From positions 29,229 through 93,228 of the forward strand of contig NZ_JAOTBD010000012.1 of NCBI RefSeq assembly GCF_026162625.1: a stretch of DNA of 64,000 bases, in the 5' to 3' direction. Origin of the DNA: Paracoccus beibuensis. Its GTDB lineage: Bacteria > Pseudomonadota > Alphaproteobacteria > Rhodobacterales > Rhodobacteraceae. The notes below the pieces were generated by a model. The model made no database searches and was not told where the DNA came from. It saw nothing but the letters and a program-made list of their open reading frames with translations. A program made the translations under genes and the position numbers. Shown here in pieces: positions 9,215 to 17,793 of this stretch. How positions within the stretch are numbered: position 1 is the stretch's first letter; each line of letters begins with the position of its first letter.

Positions 9215-9754
9215 TCAGCGCGGAGCGATCATCATGACCATCTGCCGGCCTTCCAGCTTGGGCATGGATTCGACCTTGCCCGTCTCTCCGACATCGTCGC
9301 GAACGCGGTTCAGCAATTCCAGCCCCAGGTCCTGGTGGGCCATCTCGCGGCCGCGGAAGCGCAGGGTCACCTTGACCTTGTCGCCGCCTTCCAGGAACTT
9401 CAGCACGCTGCGCATCTTCACGTCATAGTCGTGGCTGTCGGTCCCGGGACGGAACTTGATTTCCTTGACCTCGATGATCTTCTGCTTCTTGCGCGCCTCG
9501 GCCTCGCGTTTCTGCTGTTCGTACTTGAACTTGCCGAGGTCCATGACCTTGCAGACCGGCGGGGCCGCGTTCGGCGAAATCTCGACCAGGTCCAGCCCGG
9601 CGTCCTGCGCCATCTGAAGCCCGACCGACGGCGGCACGACGCCGACATTTTCGCCCTCGGGGCCGATCAGGCGAATTTCGGCCACGCGGATGCGTTCGTT
9701 GACGCGGGGTCCGGTATCACGGGTGGGCGGTGCATTATGCGGTCGACGGGCTAT
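9215..9754 (-). CDS. infC: translation initiation factor IF-3, probable ATA start
   Basis: IF-3 binds the 30S subunit and checks the start codon during initiation. From the proposed start the protein has 179 residues, matching the usual length. It shows RVNERIR, then the N-domain [12 protein letters not shown], the linker [18 protein letters not shown], and C-domain blocks [24 protein letters not shown] and LEGRQM. No ATG, GTG or TTG lies at the expected N-terminus; instead AAAGGAG sits 7 nt ahead of an ATA codon (9754-9752). A GTG at 9805 would add 17 residues not typical of the family and place the ribosome site inside the gene. Non-AUG infC starts are known (AUU in E. coli) and support autoregulation. 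Confidence 0.93.
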   Translation of the reverse strand: MARRPHNAPPTRDTGPRVNERIRVAEIRLIGPEGENVGVVPPSVGLQMAQDAGLDLVEISPNAAPPVCKVMDLGKFKYEQQKREAEARKKQKIIEVKEIKFRPGTDSHDYDVKMRSVLKFLEGGDKVKVTLRFRGREMAHQDLGLELLNRVRDDVGETGKVESMPKLEGRQMVMMIAPR

Positions 9755-9761
9755 GGCGTTG

Positions 9762-9768
9762 CTCCTTT
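9762..9768 (-). promoter_or_regulatory. ribosome binding site deciding the infC start
   Basis: The minus-strand AAAGGAG is spaced 7 nt from the ATA at 9754. No other candidate start in this frame has a comparable site, which is the main reason for choosing ATA. Confidence 0.6.
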
Positions 9769-9948
9769 GATAGCCAATTCGGAAGTGACGGGAAAATAAG
9801 GCCACGGACCGCGTCTTTCAACCGGAATTGATGCCCGAGGCCGCGTCCCGGACAGGATTTCCGCGTTTCGGGCGGCCTTCGCCGCCTTTTCCAGCGACGG
9901 GGCCTGTGCCATAGAGGGTGCAGATAAGGTCAGCGCGAAGGGTGCCGC

Positions 9949-10641
9949 ATGTCGAGAGTTCTGCCGATCGTCGTGATTCTGGTGCTGGCGCTTGCAGGCG
10001 GGTGGATCTGGATGGACCGCCAGCCCGACGGGGACGCCGCGCCGGCGGCGGTGGAGACCGCCGAGCTGACCGCGCCCGACACGGCCGCCGGAGATGCCGC
10101 GCGACTGGCCGAGGAAGCTGCCGAAACGGCCGAGGACGTCGCCGCCACCCCCGACGTGACCGACGAATCCGAGGCCGCAGACGCCGCGGCCGACGCCGCA
10201 GCGGATGCCGCAGCCATTGCCGCCGATGCCGCAGCCGAAGCTGCCCGCGCATCCGAGGAGACCGGCGCTGCGCCCGCAAGCGCCGCCGCCGAAGCCGCCG
10301 AGGCCGCGGCCGAAGCCGCCCTGGACGCCGCCGACCGCGCAGCCGCCGCCGCGGCCGCTGGTGCGACGGCCCCCACGGCCGCGGCCGAGGAAGCCGCCAC
10401 CGCCGCACAGGATGCCGCCGAGGCGGCCACCGCCACCGCCGACGCAACTTCGGTCGCCGCGCGGATCGAGGCGCTTCTGACGCCCGAAGGCTTCGACCGG
10501 GCAGAGGTCGACCGCATCATCGACGACGCGGCCATCACAGACCCCCAGAAGGCCACGCTGAAGCGTCTTGTCGCTACGGCCGAAGGCAATCCCGAACTGC
10601 TGTCCGCCGCGCTCGAGCAGGTCAAGGCAGTCATGCGCTGA
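9949..10641 (+). CDS. Ala/Glu-rich membrane-anchored protein of unknown function
   Basis: A 230-residue protein. Residues about 4-22 (LPIVVILVLALAGGWIW) form a signal anchor. Residues about 30-175 are extremely rich in Ala with regular Glu/Asp (repeats of AADAA, AEAA, ADAAA), suggesting a long helix or low-complexity rod. A compact C-terminal segment (SVAARIEALLTPEGFDRAEV to the end) looks folded. I do not recognise the family. Its stop overlaps the start of the next gene (TGATG), so the two are probably co-translated. Confidence 0.8.
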   Translation: MSRVLPIVVILVLALAGGWIWMDRQPDGDAAPAAVETAELTAPDTAAGDAARLAEEAAETAEDVAATPDVTDESEAADAAADAAADAAAIAADAAAEAARASEETGAAPASAAAEAAEAAAEAALDAADRAAAAAAAGATAPTAAAEEAATAAQDAAEAATATADATSVAARIEALLTPEGFDRAEVDRIIDDAAITDPQKATLKRLVATAEGNPELLSAALEQVKAVMR

Positions 10642-11516
10642 TGCCGGCGCTGCCGATCCTGGACTTCCGCCAGACCCTCGCCCAGCAGCCGACCGCCTTG
10701 GCCAAGGGTCCCCTGGCGATCATACTGGTCGAGGACGACGTCGCCGTTCCGCAGACGGTGGCGCACCACCTGCAGCGCGGCTTCCGCCACATCCTGCTGC
10801 TCTCGGACCGGCCCCAGCACCTGCCCGAGGAGATGACGCCCCGGGTCACCCAGCTTCACTATGACACGCGGCGTCCCGATGCGCATGTTGACGCCGTCAA
10901 TGCCGTGGCCGCCGCAGTCCCCGCTGGAACGTGGATCTTCTACTGCTTCAACGCCGAGTTCCTGTTCCATCCCTTCTGCGAGACGCGCACCGTCGGCGAG
11001 ATGCTGGCCTTCCACACCGAGGAACGGCGCGCGGCGATGCTGACCTATGTCATCGACCTCTACGCAGGCGATCTTGGGCAACACGCGAACGCCGTCGACC
11101 TAGACGCGCCGCTGTTCGACCGTACGGGATACTACGCGCTTGGCCGCCGGGCGCCCGACGGCTCGCCTTGCGAGCGGCAGCTGGACTTCCATGGCGGCCT
11201 GCGCTGGCGGTTCGAGGAATTCCTGGCGTCGGACCGCCGCCGCATCGACCGCATCTCGATCTTCCGCAGCGCGCCGAACCTTCGCCTGACGCCCGACCAC
11301 CGCTTCTCGGTCGAGGAATACAACACCTATTCCTGTCCATGGCACCACAACCTGACGGCGGTTGTCGCATCGTTCCGGGTGGCCAAGGCGCTTGTCACCA
11401 ACCCGGGGTCGCGCGACGAGGTCGGCGACCTCGCCTGGCGCAATTCCTGCCGCTTCGAGTGGAGCGGGCAGCAGCTGATGGACCTGGGGCTGATGGAGCC
11501 GGGGCAGTGGTTCTAG
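10641..11516 (+). CDS. glycosyltransferase family 2-like protein (tentative)
   Basis: A 291-residue soluble protein starting at an ATG that shares one base with the preceding stop. The N-terminal part reads like a family 2 glycosyltransferase of the type that handles small decorations: LAIILVEDDVAVPQTVAHHL, then GFRHILLLSD, then FYCFNAEFLF where a DxD-like donor site would be expected but is not clear. The middle and C-terminus contain many Trp, His and Arg residues (SCPWHHNLT, FEWSGQQL). Two other possibilities are a nucleotide-sugar-binding protein without activity or an uncharacterised Rhodobacterales family. The gene is certain, the function is not. Confidence 0.7.
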   Translation: MPALPILDFRQTLAQQPTALAKGPLAIILVEDDVAVPQTVAHHLQRGFRHILLLSDRPQHLPEEMTPRVTQLHYDTRRPDAHVDAVNAVAAAVPAGTWIFYCFNAEFLFHPFCETRTVGEMLAFHTEERRAAMLTYVIDLYAGDLGQHANAVDLDAPLFDRTGYYALGRRAPDGSPCERQLDFHGGLRWRFEEFLASDRRRIDRISIFRSAPNLRLTPDHRFSVEEYNTYSCPWHHNLTAVVASFRVAKALVTNPGSRDEVGDLAWRNSCRFEWSGQQLMDLGLMEPGQWF

Positions 11517-11632
11517 GCGATCGACCTCGGAGGGGCTTGCCCTTGCGTCGCGCTGACCCCAGATGATAGACCGTGCGGCAACTTGACAACAGGACCGGCC
11601 GCTTGCGGCCGAACACGGAAGGCACGATCCGC

Positions 11633-12142
11633 ATGGCGATGACCCAGACCAGCTTCGACCGCGACGACCTGCTTGCCTGCGCGCGCGGAGAACTGTTCGG
11701 CCCCGGCAATGCGCAGCTGCCCGAACCGCCCATGCTGATGATGGACCGCATTACCGACATCTCGGAAGATCGCGGCGAACACGGCAAGGGCCACGTCGTC
11801 GCCGAATTCGACATCGACCCCGAGGCCTGGTTCTTCAAATGCCACTTTCCCGGCAACCCGATCATGCCCGGCTGCCTTGGCCTCGACGGTCTGTGGCAGC
11901 TGACCGGCTTCAACCTGGGCTGGCGGGGCTGGGAAGGCCGCGGCTATGCGCTTGGTGTCGGAGAGGTCAAGCTGACCGGCATGGTCCGGCCCGACCGCAA
12001 GATGCTGCGCTATACCGTCGATTTCACCAAGGCCGTGCAGACCCGCCGCCTGACGATGGGCGTCGCCGACGGCCGGGTCGAGGCGGACGGCGAACTGATC
12101 TATCAGGTCAAGGACATGAAGGTGGCCCTGTCGGCCAGCTGA
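11633..12142 (+). CDS. fabA: 3-hydroxydecanoyl-ACP dehydratase/isomerase
   Basis: FabA dehydrates 3-hydroxydecanoyl-ACP and isomerises the trans-2 product to cis-3, opening the anaerobic route to unsaturated fatty acids. The 169-residue product has the catalytic His71 in [12 protein letters not shown] and Asp85 in GLDGLWQL, plus LMMDRI near residue 37. Start is the ATG at 11633; a second ATG lies two codons later. fabB follows after 28 bp, the usual partner. A TTGACA sequence at 11583-11588 is a possible -35 element, but no matching -10 is clear. Confidence 0.96.
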   Translation: MAMTQTSFDRDDLLACARGELFGPGNAQLPEPPMLMMDRITDISEDRGEHGKGHVVAEFDIDPEAWFFKCHFPGNPIMPGCLGLDGLWQLTGFNLGWRGWEGRGYALGVGEVKLTGMVRPDRKMLRYTVDFTKAVQTRRLTMGVADGRVEADGELIYQVKDMKVALSAS

Positions 12143-12170
12143 CATCAATCAATTTCAAGGAGGCCCCCTA

Positions 12171-13400
12171 ATGCGACGCGTCGTCATCACCGGGCTCGGG
12201 ATCGTATCGCCCATCGGCAACAACGCCGACGAGGTCACGGAAAGCCTGCGCACGAGCCGGTCGGGCATTGTCTTTGCGCCCGAATATGCCGAACACGGCT
12301 TTCGCAGCCAGGTCCACGGCATGCCGCAGATCGTGCTGGAGGACCATGTCGACAAGCGCAACCTGCGCTTCATGGGACCCGGCGCGGCCTACAACTTCAT
12401 CGCCATGGAACAGGCGATCAAGGACAGCGGGCTGGAAGAGGACGACGTCTCGAACCCGCGCACCGGCCTGATCATGGGATCGGGGGGGCCGTCGACCAGC
12501 AACTTCTTTCAGGCGCACCAGACCGTCATCGAAAAGGGCAGCCCCAAGCGGATGGGCCCGTTCATGGTGACGCGCTGCATGTCCTCCACGAATTCCGCCT
12601 GCCTGGCCACGCCCTTCAAGATCAAGGGCGTGAACTACTCGATCACCTCGGCCTGCGCAACGTCCGCGCATTGCATCGGCAACGGGGTCGAGCAGATCCA
12701 GATGGGCAAGCAGGACATCGTCTTCGCGGGCGGTGGCGAAGAGCTGGACTGGACGCTGTCCTGCCTGTTCGACGCGATGGGTGCGATGTCGTCGAAATAC
12801 AACGACACGCCCCAGACCGCGTCCCGCCCCTATGACGCAACCCGTGACGGGTTCGTGATCGCCGGCGGCGGCGGCGTCGTCGTGCTGGAGGAGCTGGAGC
12901 ACGCAAAGGCCCGCGGCGCCAAGATCTATGCGGAGGTCACCGGCTACGGCGCCACCAGCGACGGATACGACATGGTCGCGCCTTCGGGCGAAGGCGGCGA
13001 ACGCGCCATGCGCGTCGCGCTGGAGACCCTGCCCGAGGGCCGCAAGGTCAGCTATATCAACGCACATGGCACCTCGACCCCCGTCGGCGACATGGGCGAG
13101 ATCAGGGCGATCCGCCGTATCTTCGGGGAAGGCAGCACGCCTCCCGTCAGCTCGACCAAGTCGTTGACCGGACATTCGCTGGGGGCGACCGGCGTGCACG
13201 AGGCGATCTACAGCCTGCTGATGTTGCAAAATGACTTCATTGCAGCATCCGCAAATGTGACGACGCTGGACCCCGAGATACAATCGGGCGAAATTGCCAC
13301 TAGCCGCGTGGACAATGCGGGGTTGGATTCGGTGCTGTCGAACAGCTTCGGTTTTGGCGGCACCAACGCGACACTGGTGATGTCCCGCTTCAACGAATGA
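12171..13400 (+). CDS. fabB: beta-ketoacyl-ACP synthase I
   Basis: FabB condenses malonyl-ACP with the cis-3-decenoyl-ACP made by FabA, committing it to unsaturated fatty acids. The 409-residue product has the nucleophile Cys162 in SACATSAH, the two catalytic histidines His299 ([11 protein letters not shown]) and His335 ([10 protein letters not shown]), and the C-terminal glycine loop [16 protein letters not shown] lies about 7 nt before the ATG. Gene order fabA-fabB-fabI on one strand with 22-28 bp gaps indicates a single operon. Confidence 0.97.
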   Translation: MRRVVITGLGIVSPIGNNADEVTESLRTSRSGIVFAPEYAEHGFRSQVHGMPQIVLEDHVDKRNLRFMGPGAAYNFIAMEQAIKDSGLEEDDVSNPRTGLIMGSGGPSTSNFFQAHQTVIEKGSPKRMGPFMVTRCMSSTNSACLATPFKIKGVNYSITSACATSAHCIGNGVEQIQMGKQDIVFAGGGEELDWTLSCLFDAMGAMSSKYNDTPQTASRPYDATRDGFVIAGGGGVVVLEELEHAKARGAKIYAEVTGYGATSDGYDMVAPSGEGGERAMRVALETLPEGRKVSYINAHGTSTPVGDMGEIRAIRRIFGEGSTPPVSSTKSLTGHSLGATGVHEAIYSLLMLQNDFIAASANVTTLDPEIQSGEIATSRVDNAGLDSVLSNSFGFGGTNATLVMSRFNE

Positions 13401-13422
13401 CATAAGAACCAAAGGGGCAGTC

Positions 13423-14211
13423 ATGGGCGATCTTCTGAAGGGCAAGCGTGGGCTTGTGATGGGGGTCGCCAATGACCGCTCCATCGCGTGGGGCATCGCG
13501 AAGGCGGTCGCGACCGAGGGGGCAGAGCTTGCCTTCAGCTATCAGGGCGAGGCGTTCGGCAAGCGGGTCGAACCGCTGGCAGCAAGCGTGGGGTCGGATT
13601 TCCTTGTCGACGTGGATGTCACCGACGACGCGTCGCTGGACGCGGCCTTCGGCGCCATCGGCCAGCGCTGGGGCAAGCTGGACTTCCTGGTCCATGCCGT
13701 CGCCTTTTCGAACAAGGACGAGCTGACCGGCCGATTCATGAACACCAGCCGCGCCAACTTCAAGCGCAGCCTTGAAATCTCGTGCTATTCGCTGATCGAG
13801 GTTGCGCGCCGCGCCCATCCGCTGATGGCCGAAGGCGGGTCGATCATCACGCTGACCTATGGCGGCTCGAACCGGGTCACGCCGTTCTACAACGTCATGG
13901 GGGTGGCCAAGGCGGCGCTGGAAAGCAGCGTGCGCTACCTGGCCAACGATCTTGGCCCTGATGGTATCCGCGTCAACGCGATCAGCCCCGGCCCGATGAA
14001 GACGCTGGCCGGCGCGGCCATCGGCGGCGCGCGCCGCACCTTCCGCCATACCGAGGCTAACGCGCCGCTCCGTGCGAATGCCACGCTCGAGGCGATTGGC
14101 GGCACGGCTGTCTGGCTGATGTCCGACTGGGGCGCCTGCACCACCGGCGAAATCGTGACCGTCGACGGCGGGTACCACGTGCTGGGCATGCCGCAGAGCG
14201 AGAACCTCTAG
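13423..14211 (+). CDS. fabI: enoyl-ACP reductase (NADH)
   Basis: FabI reduces trans-2-enoyl-ACP, the last step of each elongation cycle. The 262-residue short-chain dehydrogenase shows GVANDRSIAWGIA (14-26) at the cofactor site and the FabI-type catalytic set Tyr146, Tyr156 and Lys163 (YGGSNRVTPFYNVMGVAK), followed by RVNAISPGPMKTLA. It sits 22 bp after fabB and is the third gene of the operon. Confidence 0.96.
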   Translation: MGDLLKGKRGLVMGVANDRSIAWGIAKAVATEGAELAFSYQGEAFGKRVEPLAASVGSDFLVDVDVTDDASLDAAFGAIGQRWGKLDFLVHAVAFSNKDELTGRFMNTSRANFKRSLEISCYSLIEVARRAHPLMAEGGSIITLTYGGSNRVTPFYNVMGVAKAALESSVRYLANDLGPDGIRVNAISPGPMKTLAGAAIGGARRTFRHTEANAPLRANATLEAIGGTAVWLMSDWGACTTGEIVTVDGGYHVLGMPQSENL

Positions 14212-14273
14212 CGGCAGGTCTGCATCATCGGCTTGCGACGGAGTTTCCGGACGTAACGGCAAAGGGGCTGCGC

Positions 14274-15110
14274 ATGGGTGAATTCGAGGCCAGCGACGGA
14301 GCGCGGATCGCATTTTCTGACGAGGGTGCGGGGCTGCCTGTGCTGTGCCTTGCCGGGCTGACGCGGACGCTGGCCGATTTCGACTATGTCGCGCCTCATC
14401 TTCCGGACGTCCGGCTGATCCGCATGGATTATCGCGGGCGCGGCGGGTCCGAATGGACCGGCCCCGACAGCTATACCGTGCCGCGGGAAGCGCGGGATGC
14501 GGTCGAGCTGCTGGACCACCTGGGCGTGGCGAAGGCCGCCATCCTGGGGACGTCGCGCGGCGGGCTGAACGGCCTTTTTCTGGCGGCGACGGCGCATGAC
14601 CGGCTGCTGGGTCTGTGCCTGAACGATGTCGGCCCCGAGATCGAACGCGCGGGGCTGGAGCGGATCTTCGACTATGTCGGCCGCAATCCCGCCTCGGCCA
14701 CGCACGACGCGCTGGCGGCCCGGCTGCCGGCGGTGATGACGGGCTTCGACGACGTTCCGGATGGCCGCTGGCTGGAGGATGCGCGGCGCCATTATCACGA
14801 AACGGCCGACGGCCTGCGCATCAACTATGACCCGGCACTGCGCGAGGCGTTCCTGGCCGCCTTTCAGGGCGATCCCGCAGACCTGTGGCCGCTGTGGCAG
14901 GCGACGCGCGACCTGCCCGTGGCGCTGATCCGTGGCGGCAACTCGGACCTTCTGTCGGCGGCCGTGGCCGAGCGGATGCAGCAGATGCGCCCCGACCTGA
15001 TCAGGGCCGACGTTCCCGGCCGCGCCCATGTGCCGTGGCTGGACGAGCCCGCCTCGCTGGAGGTTCTGGCCCGCTGGCTGGAGGCCTGCAGCGAACGCCC
15101 GCAGGGCTGA
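14274..15110 (+). CDS. alpha/beta hydrolase
   Basis: A 278-residue hydrolase of the lactonase/esterase type. The nucleophile elbow GTSRGG places Ser94; an acid lies near GGNSDLL and the catalytic His is likely in RAHVPWLDEP. The oxyanion region is CLAGLTRT (25-32), and RMDYRGRGGS (50-59) is the usual strand after it. The substrate is unknown. It starts 62 bp after fabI and could be read from the same operon. It converges on the phosphate transporter with 8 bp between stops. Confidence 0.88.
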   Translation: MGEFEASDGARIAFSDEGAGLPVLCLAGLTRTLADFDYVAPHLPDVRLIRMDYRGRGGSEWTGPDSYTVPREARDAVELLDHLGVAKAAILGTSRGGLNGLFLAATAHDRLLGLCLNDVGPEIERAGLERIFDYVGRNPASATHDALAARLPAVMTGFDDVPDGRWLEDARRHYHETADGLRINYDPALREAFLAAFQGDPADLWPLWQATRDLPVALIRGGNSDLLSAAVAERMQQMRPDLIRADVPGRAHVPWLDEPASLEVLARWLEACSERPQG

Positions 15111-15124
15111 GGCGCCGCTCAGCC
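15105..15124. other. hairpin between convergent genes
   Basis: A 7-bp perfect stem (15105-15111 with 15118-15124, 6-nt loop) covers both stop codons of the convergent hydrolase and phosphate transporter genes. There is no T-run on either strand, so it may act as a weak two-way barrier or be chance in GC-rich DNA. Confidence 0.35.
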
Positions 15125-16603
15125 GCCGATGCTGCTGAGCACCCAGAAGAGGGCCGCCGACAGCGCCGCAGCCGCCGGCACCGTGACCACCCAGGCCGCC
15201 GCGATGGTCAGCACGTGCGACCGGCGCACCAGCTTGCGGCGCCGGCGCTCTTCGGGCGCAAGGCGAGGACGCTCTGGCGCGGCGCCGGCGGCAGTGCGCA
15301 GGCGACGCTCGGCATCCCATTCGCGAAAGAAGCCGACACCGAAGATCGCGCCGACGGCGATATGGGTCGAGCTGACGGGCAGGCCCAGCCAGCTGGCCAC
15401 GATCACCGTCAGGGCCGCGGACAGCGACACGCAATAGGCGCGCATCGGGTTCAGCTTGGTGATCTGGCTGCCGACCATGCGGATCAGCTTCGGCCCGAAG
15501 AGGAAGAGGCCGAATGACAGCCCGAACGCGCCGATCAGCATGACCCAGAGGGGGATCGACACCGCCTCGGTCACGCTGCCAGAGGTCGAAGCCTGCACGA
15601 TGGCGGCCAGCGGTCCGACCGCGTTGGCGACATCGTTGGCGCCATGCGCGAAGCTGAGCAGCGCTGCCGAGACGACCAGCGGAATGCCGAACAGCACCTT
15701 CAGCGACTTGTTGCGGTTTTCCAGCCCCCGCGACTGGCGGCGGATCACCGGGATGCAGACAAGCCAGGTCGCCAAGCCAATCGCCGCGCCCAGAACAAGT
15801 GCACCGCCGAAAGAGACGTCGATCACCTTCCCAAGCCCCTTGAGCGCCAGGTACGCGGCGAACGCCCCCGCCATGATGCCGATCAGGACCGGCACCCAGA
15901 CCCGCGCCGCCGCGATCTTGTCGGTCCGGTAGATGATGCGCGCCTTGATGAACCAGAGGAACCCTGCCGCGATCACGCCGCCCAGCAGCGGCGAGACGAC
16001 CCAGCTTGCCGCGATCGTCGCCATGGTCGGCCAGCTGACTGCGCCGAAGCCCGCAGCGGCGATGCCCGCCCCCATCACGCCACCGACCACCGAATGCGTG
16101 GTCGAGACAGGCGCGCCGATCCACGTCGCGAGGTTCACCCAAAGCGCCGACGACAGCAGCGCCGCCATCATGGCCCACACGAAGACCGCCTGCGTACCGA
16201 TGCTCTCTGGTGCCACGATCCCACGAGAGATCGTTCCGACCACGTCGCCACCCGCGATCAGCGCGCCGCCTGTCTCGAAGATGGCGGCGATGGCGATGGC
16301 GCCTCCCATGCTCAGCGCATTCGCGCCCACCGCCGGGCCCATGTTGTTGGCGACGTCGTTCGCGCCGATGTTCAGCGCCATGTAGGCCCCGATGACCGCC
16401 CCCATGACCACGACCAGCATGTTGCTTGTCTGGCCGAAGGAGAGCATCGCGCCCAGCCCCGCCAGCAGCACGAAAGCCAGCGCGACGCCGGGCGCGACAA
16501 GCCCCCGCGACAGCGCCGTGCCCGCCAGCTCAAGCTGCGAGTAACGGCCGAGATCGCGGTCCAGCGTCTCGAGGTGGCGGGTTTCCAGATCGTTTTGGGC
16601 CAT
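15119..16603 (-). CDS. inorganic phosphate transporter, PiT family
   Basis: A 494-residue inner-membrane protein with about ten or eleven membrane segments and the two inverted PiT signature repeats: GANDVANNMGPAVGA in the first half and GANDVANAVGPLAAI in the second. Such proteins move metal-phosphate with protons or sodium. The start at 16603 (MAQNDLE) is chosen because upstream codons are not transporter-like. The N-terminal ~40 residues are hydrophilic, as in longer PiT forms. No PhoU-like DUF47 gene, the frequent partner, is adjacent. Confidence 0.93.
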   Translation of the reverse strand: MAQNDLETRHLETLDRDLGRYSQLELAGTALSRGLVAPGVALAFVLLAGLGAMLSFGQTSNMLVVVMGAVIGAYMALNIGANDVANNMGPAVGANALSMGGAIAIAAIFETGGALIAGGDVVGTISRGIVAPESIGTQAVFVWAMMAALLSSALWVNLATWIGAPVSTTHSVVGGVMGAGIAAAGFGAVSWPTMATIAASWVVSPLLGGVIAAGFLWFIKARIIYRTDKIAAARVWVPVLIGIMAGAFAAYLALKGLGKVIDVSFGGALVLGAAIGLATWLVCIPVIRRQSRGLENRNKSLKVLFGIPLVVSAALLSFAHGANDVANAVGPLAAIVQASTSGSVTEAVSIPLWVMLIGAFGLSFGLFLFGPKLIRMVGSQITKLNPMRAYCVSLSAALTVIVASWLGLPVSSTHIAVGAIFGVGFFREWDAERRLRTAAGAAPERPRLAPEERRRRKLVRRSHVLTIAAAWVVTVPAAAALSAALFWVLSSIGG

Positions 16604-16716
16604 CTTTTCCTCTGGGTCGTGGATCGGGTGCCTAGGGCCAAACAATGCCGGGATCAACCTGTTCGTTCTGCCCCACCACGCACAATTCCTTGGGTCGGTC
16701 TTCAACCTTCTGGCGA

Positions 16717-16730
16717 TGTAATCCTTTTCA
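16717..16730. promoter_or_regulatory. LacI-type operator 1a
   Basis: TGTAATCCTTTTCA, an imperfect palindrome fitting TGWAANCSNTTWCA. It lies upstream of the exported TIM-barrel gene at 16797 and 21 bp (two helical turns) from operator 1b. Confidence 0.6.
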
Positions 16731-16737
16731 TTCCTCA

Positions 16738-16751
16738 TGAAACCCATTACA
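16738..16751. promoter_or_regulatory. LacI-type operator 1b
   Basis: TGAAACCCATTACA, nearly the same palindrome as the sites at 21890, 27623 and 27656. It is 46 bp ahead of the start at 16797, placing it near the expected promoter. Confidence 0.7.
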
Positions 16752-16796
16752 TTTCAGAGAGCCCCTGAGGAGCGGGGTCGGAACCAGGAGGACTTG

Positions 16797-17660
16797 ATGA
16801 ATTTCGCGAAATCCGCGCTGTTCGCCGGTGCGTCATTGATGACGCTTTCCGTGATGTCGTTGGGGGCCATGGCCCAGGATGCGCGCACCGGCGACCTGCC
16901 CATCGCCGTGCAGATGTATACGCTGCGCGATCACGGCGCGCTGCAGGAACAGCTGGCTGCCGTGCAGGCTGCAGGGGTGACCGCCGTCGAGACCGTTGGC
17001 ATGCAGGACAGCAGCGCCGAGGATCTGAAGGCGCTTCTGGACGAATATGGGATCGAAGCCATCTCGACCCATGCGCAGCTGGCCGATCTGCGCTCGGACC
17101 CGCAGGCGGTGGTCGACTTCAACAAGGCCATTGGCAACGACGTGATCACCGTTCCCTATCTGGCGGAAGAGGATCGTCCCACCGATGCCGCGGGCTGGAC
17201 CGCCCTGGGAGAGGAACTGGCCGCGCTGTCCGAGACCCTCGAAGCCGAGGACATGACGCTGGCCTATCACAACCACGATTTCGAGATGGCCGAGTATGAC
17301 GGCCGCACCGCGCTCGAGATCATGATGGAAGCCGCCGGCGAGGATGTCATGGCCGAGCTGGACCTGGCCTGGGTGGCGCGCGGTGGCTTGGATCCGGTCG
17401 AGTATCTCGGCCGTTTCGACGACCGCGTCTTCGCGATCCACGCCAAGGACAACGCTCCCGAGGGCGAGGCTGCCGACGAACGTGGCTTCAAGGCCCTGGG
17501 TGAAGGCACGCTGGACTGGTCCGCCATCCTGCCCGCCGCCGAGGAAGCTGGCGCGCAGTGGTACATCATCGAACACGACCAGCCGATCGATGCGGCCGAA
17601 GTGGTCATGACCGGCGCGACCTTCCTGACCGAACACCTGCCGGAGAGCGCGACGCGCTGA
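16797..17660 (+). CDS. exported sugar isomerase/epimerase-like TIM-barrel protein
   Basis: A 287-residue protein with a Sec signal peptide (1-26, ending GAMAQDAR) and a xylose-isomerase-like TIM barrel. Typical features are VQMYTLRDHG (barrel start), VETVGM, LAYHNHDFEM (metal-ligand strand), MAELDLAWVARGG, VFAIHAKDN and IIEHDQP near the end. Family members isomerise or epimerise sugars, and some act on 3-keto-glycosides. CCAGGAGG lies ahead of the ATG at 16797. Two LacI-type operators lie upstream and a strong terminator follows, so this is a single-gene transcription unit of the sugar regulon. Periplasmic location is unusual for a sugar isomerase. Confidence 0.87.
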   Translation: MNFAKSALFAGASLMTLSVMSLGAMAQDARTGDLPIAVQMYTLRDHGALQEQLAAVQAAGVTAVETVGMQDSSAEDLKALLDEYGIEAISTHAQLADLRSDPQAVVDFNKAIGNDVITVPYLAEEDRPTDAAGWTALGEELAALSETLEAEDMTLAYHNHDFEMAEYDGRTALEIMMEAAGEDVMAELDLAWVARGGLDPVEYLGRFDDRVFAIHAKDNAPEGEAADERGFKALGEGTLDWSAILPAAEEAGAQWYIIEHDQPIDAAEVVMTGATFLTEHLPESATR

Positions 17661-17682
17661 CCTCCCTGCCGAACAGGTGACT

Positions 17683-17711
17683 GGGGCCGCGATCCTTCGC
17701 GGCCCCTTTTT
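17683..17711 (+). terminator. intrinsic terminator
   Basis: A 10-bp perfect stem (GGGGCCGCGA at 17683-17692, complement at 17697-17706) with a 4-nt loop is followed by TTTTT. It ends the transcript of the exported TIM-barrel gene. Confidence 0.9.
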
Positions 17712-17740
17712 CATGCGTTCGGGAGTGCCGGACCGCCACG

Positions 17741-17770
17741 AGAAAGACCCGCCCCCACAAGGGACGGGCC
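17741..17770 (-). terminator. probable terminator of the DUF1080 operon
   Basis: On the minus strand an 8-bp stem (one G-T pair, arms around 17761-17768 and 17748-17755) is followed by TCTTTCT. It lies 24 bp past the DUF1080 stop and faces the plus-strand terminator. Confidence 0.5.
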
Positions 17771-17793
17771 AAGACACCGGCAGGTTGCCGTTG

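Noticed and set aside
9755..9805. GTG at 9805 as the infC start.
   Set aside because: It adds 17 residues not typical of IF-3 and puts the only good ribosome binding site inside the coding region.
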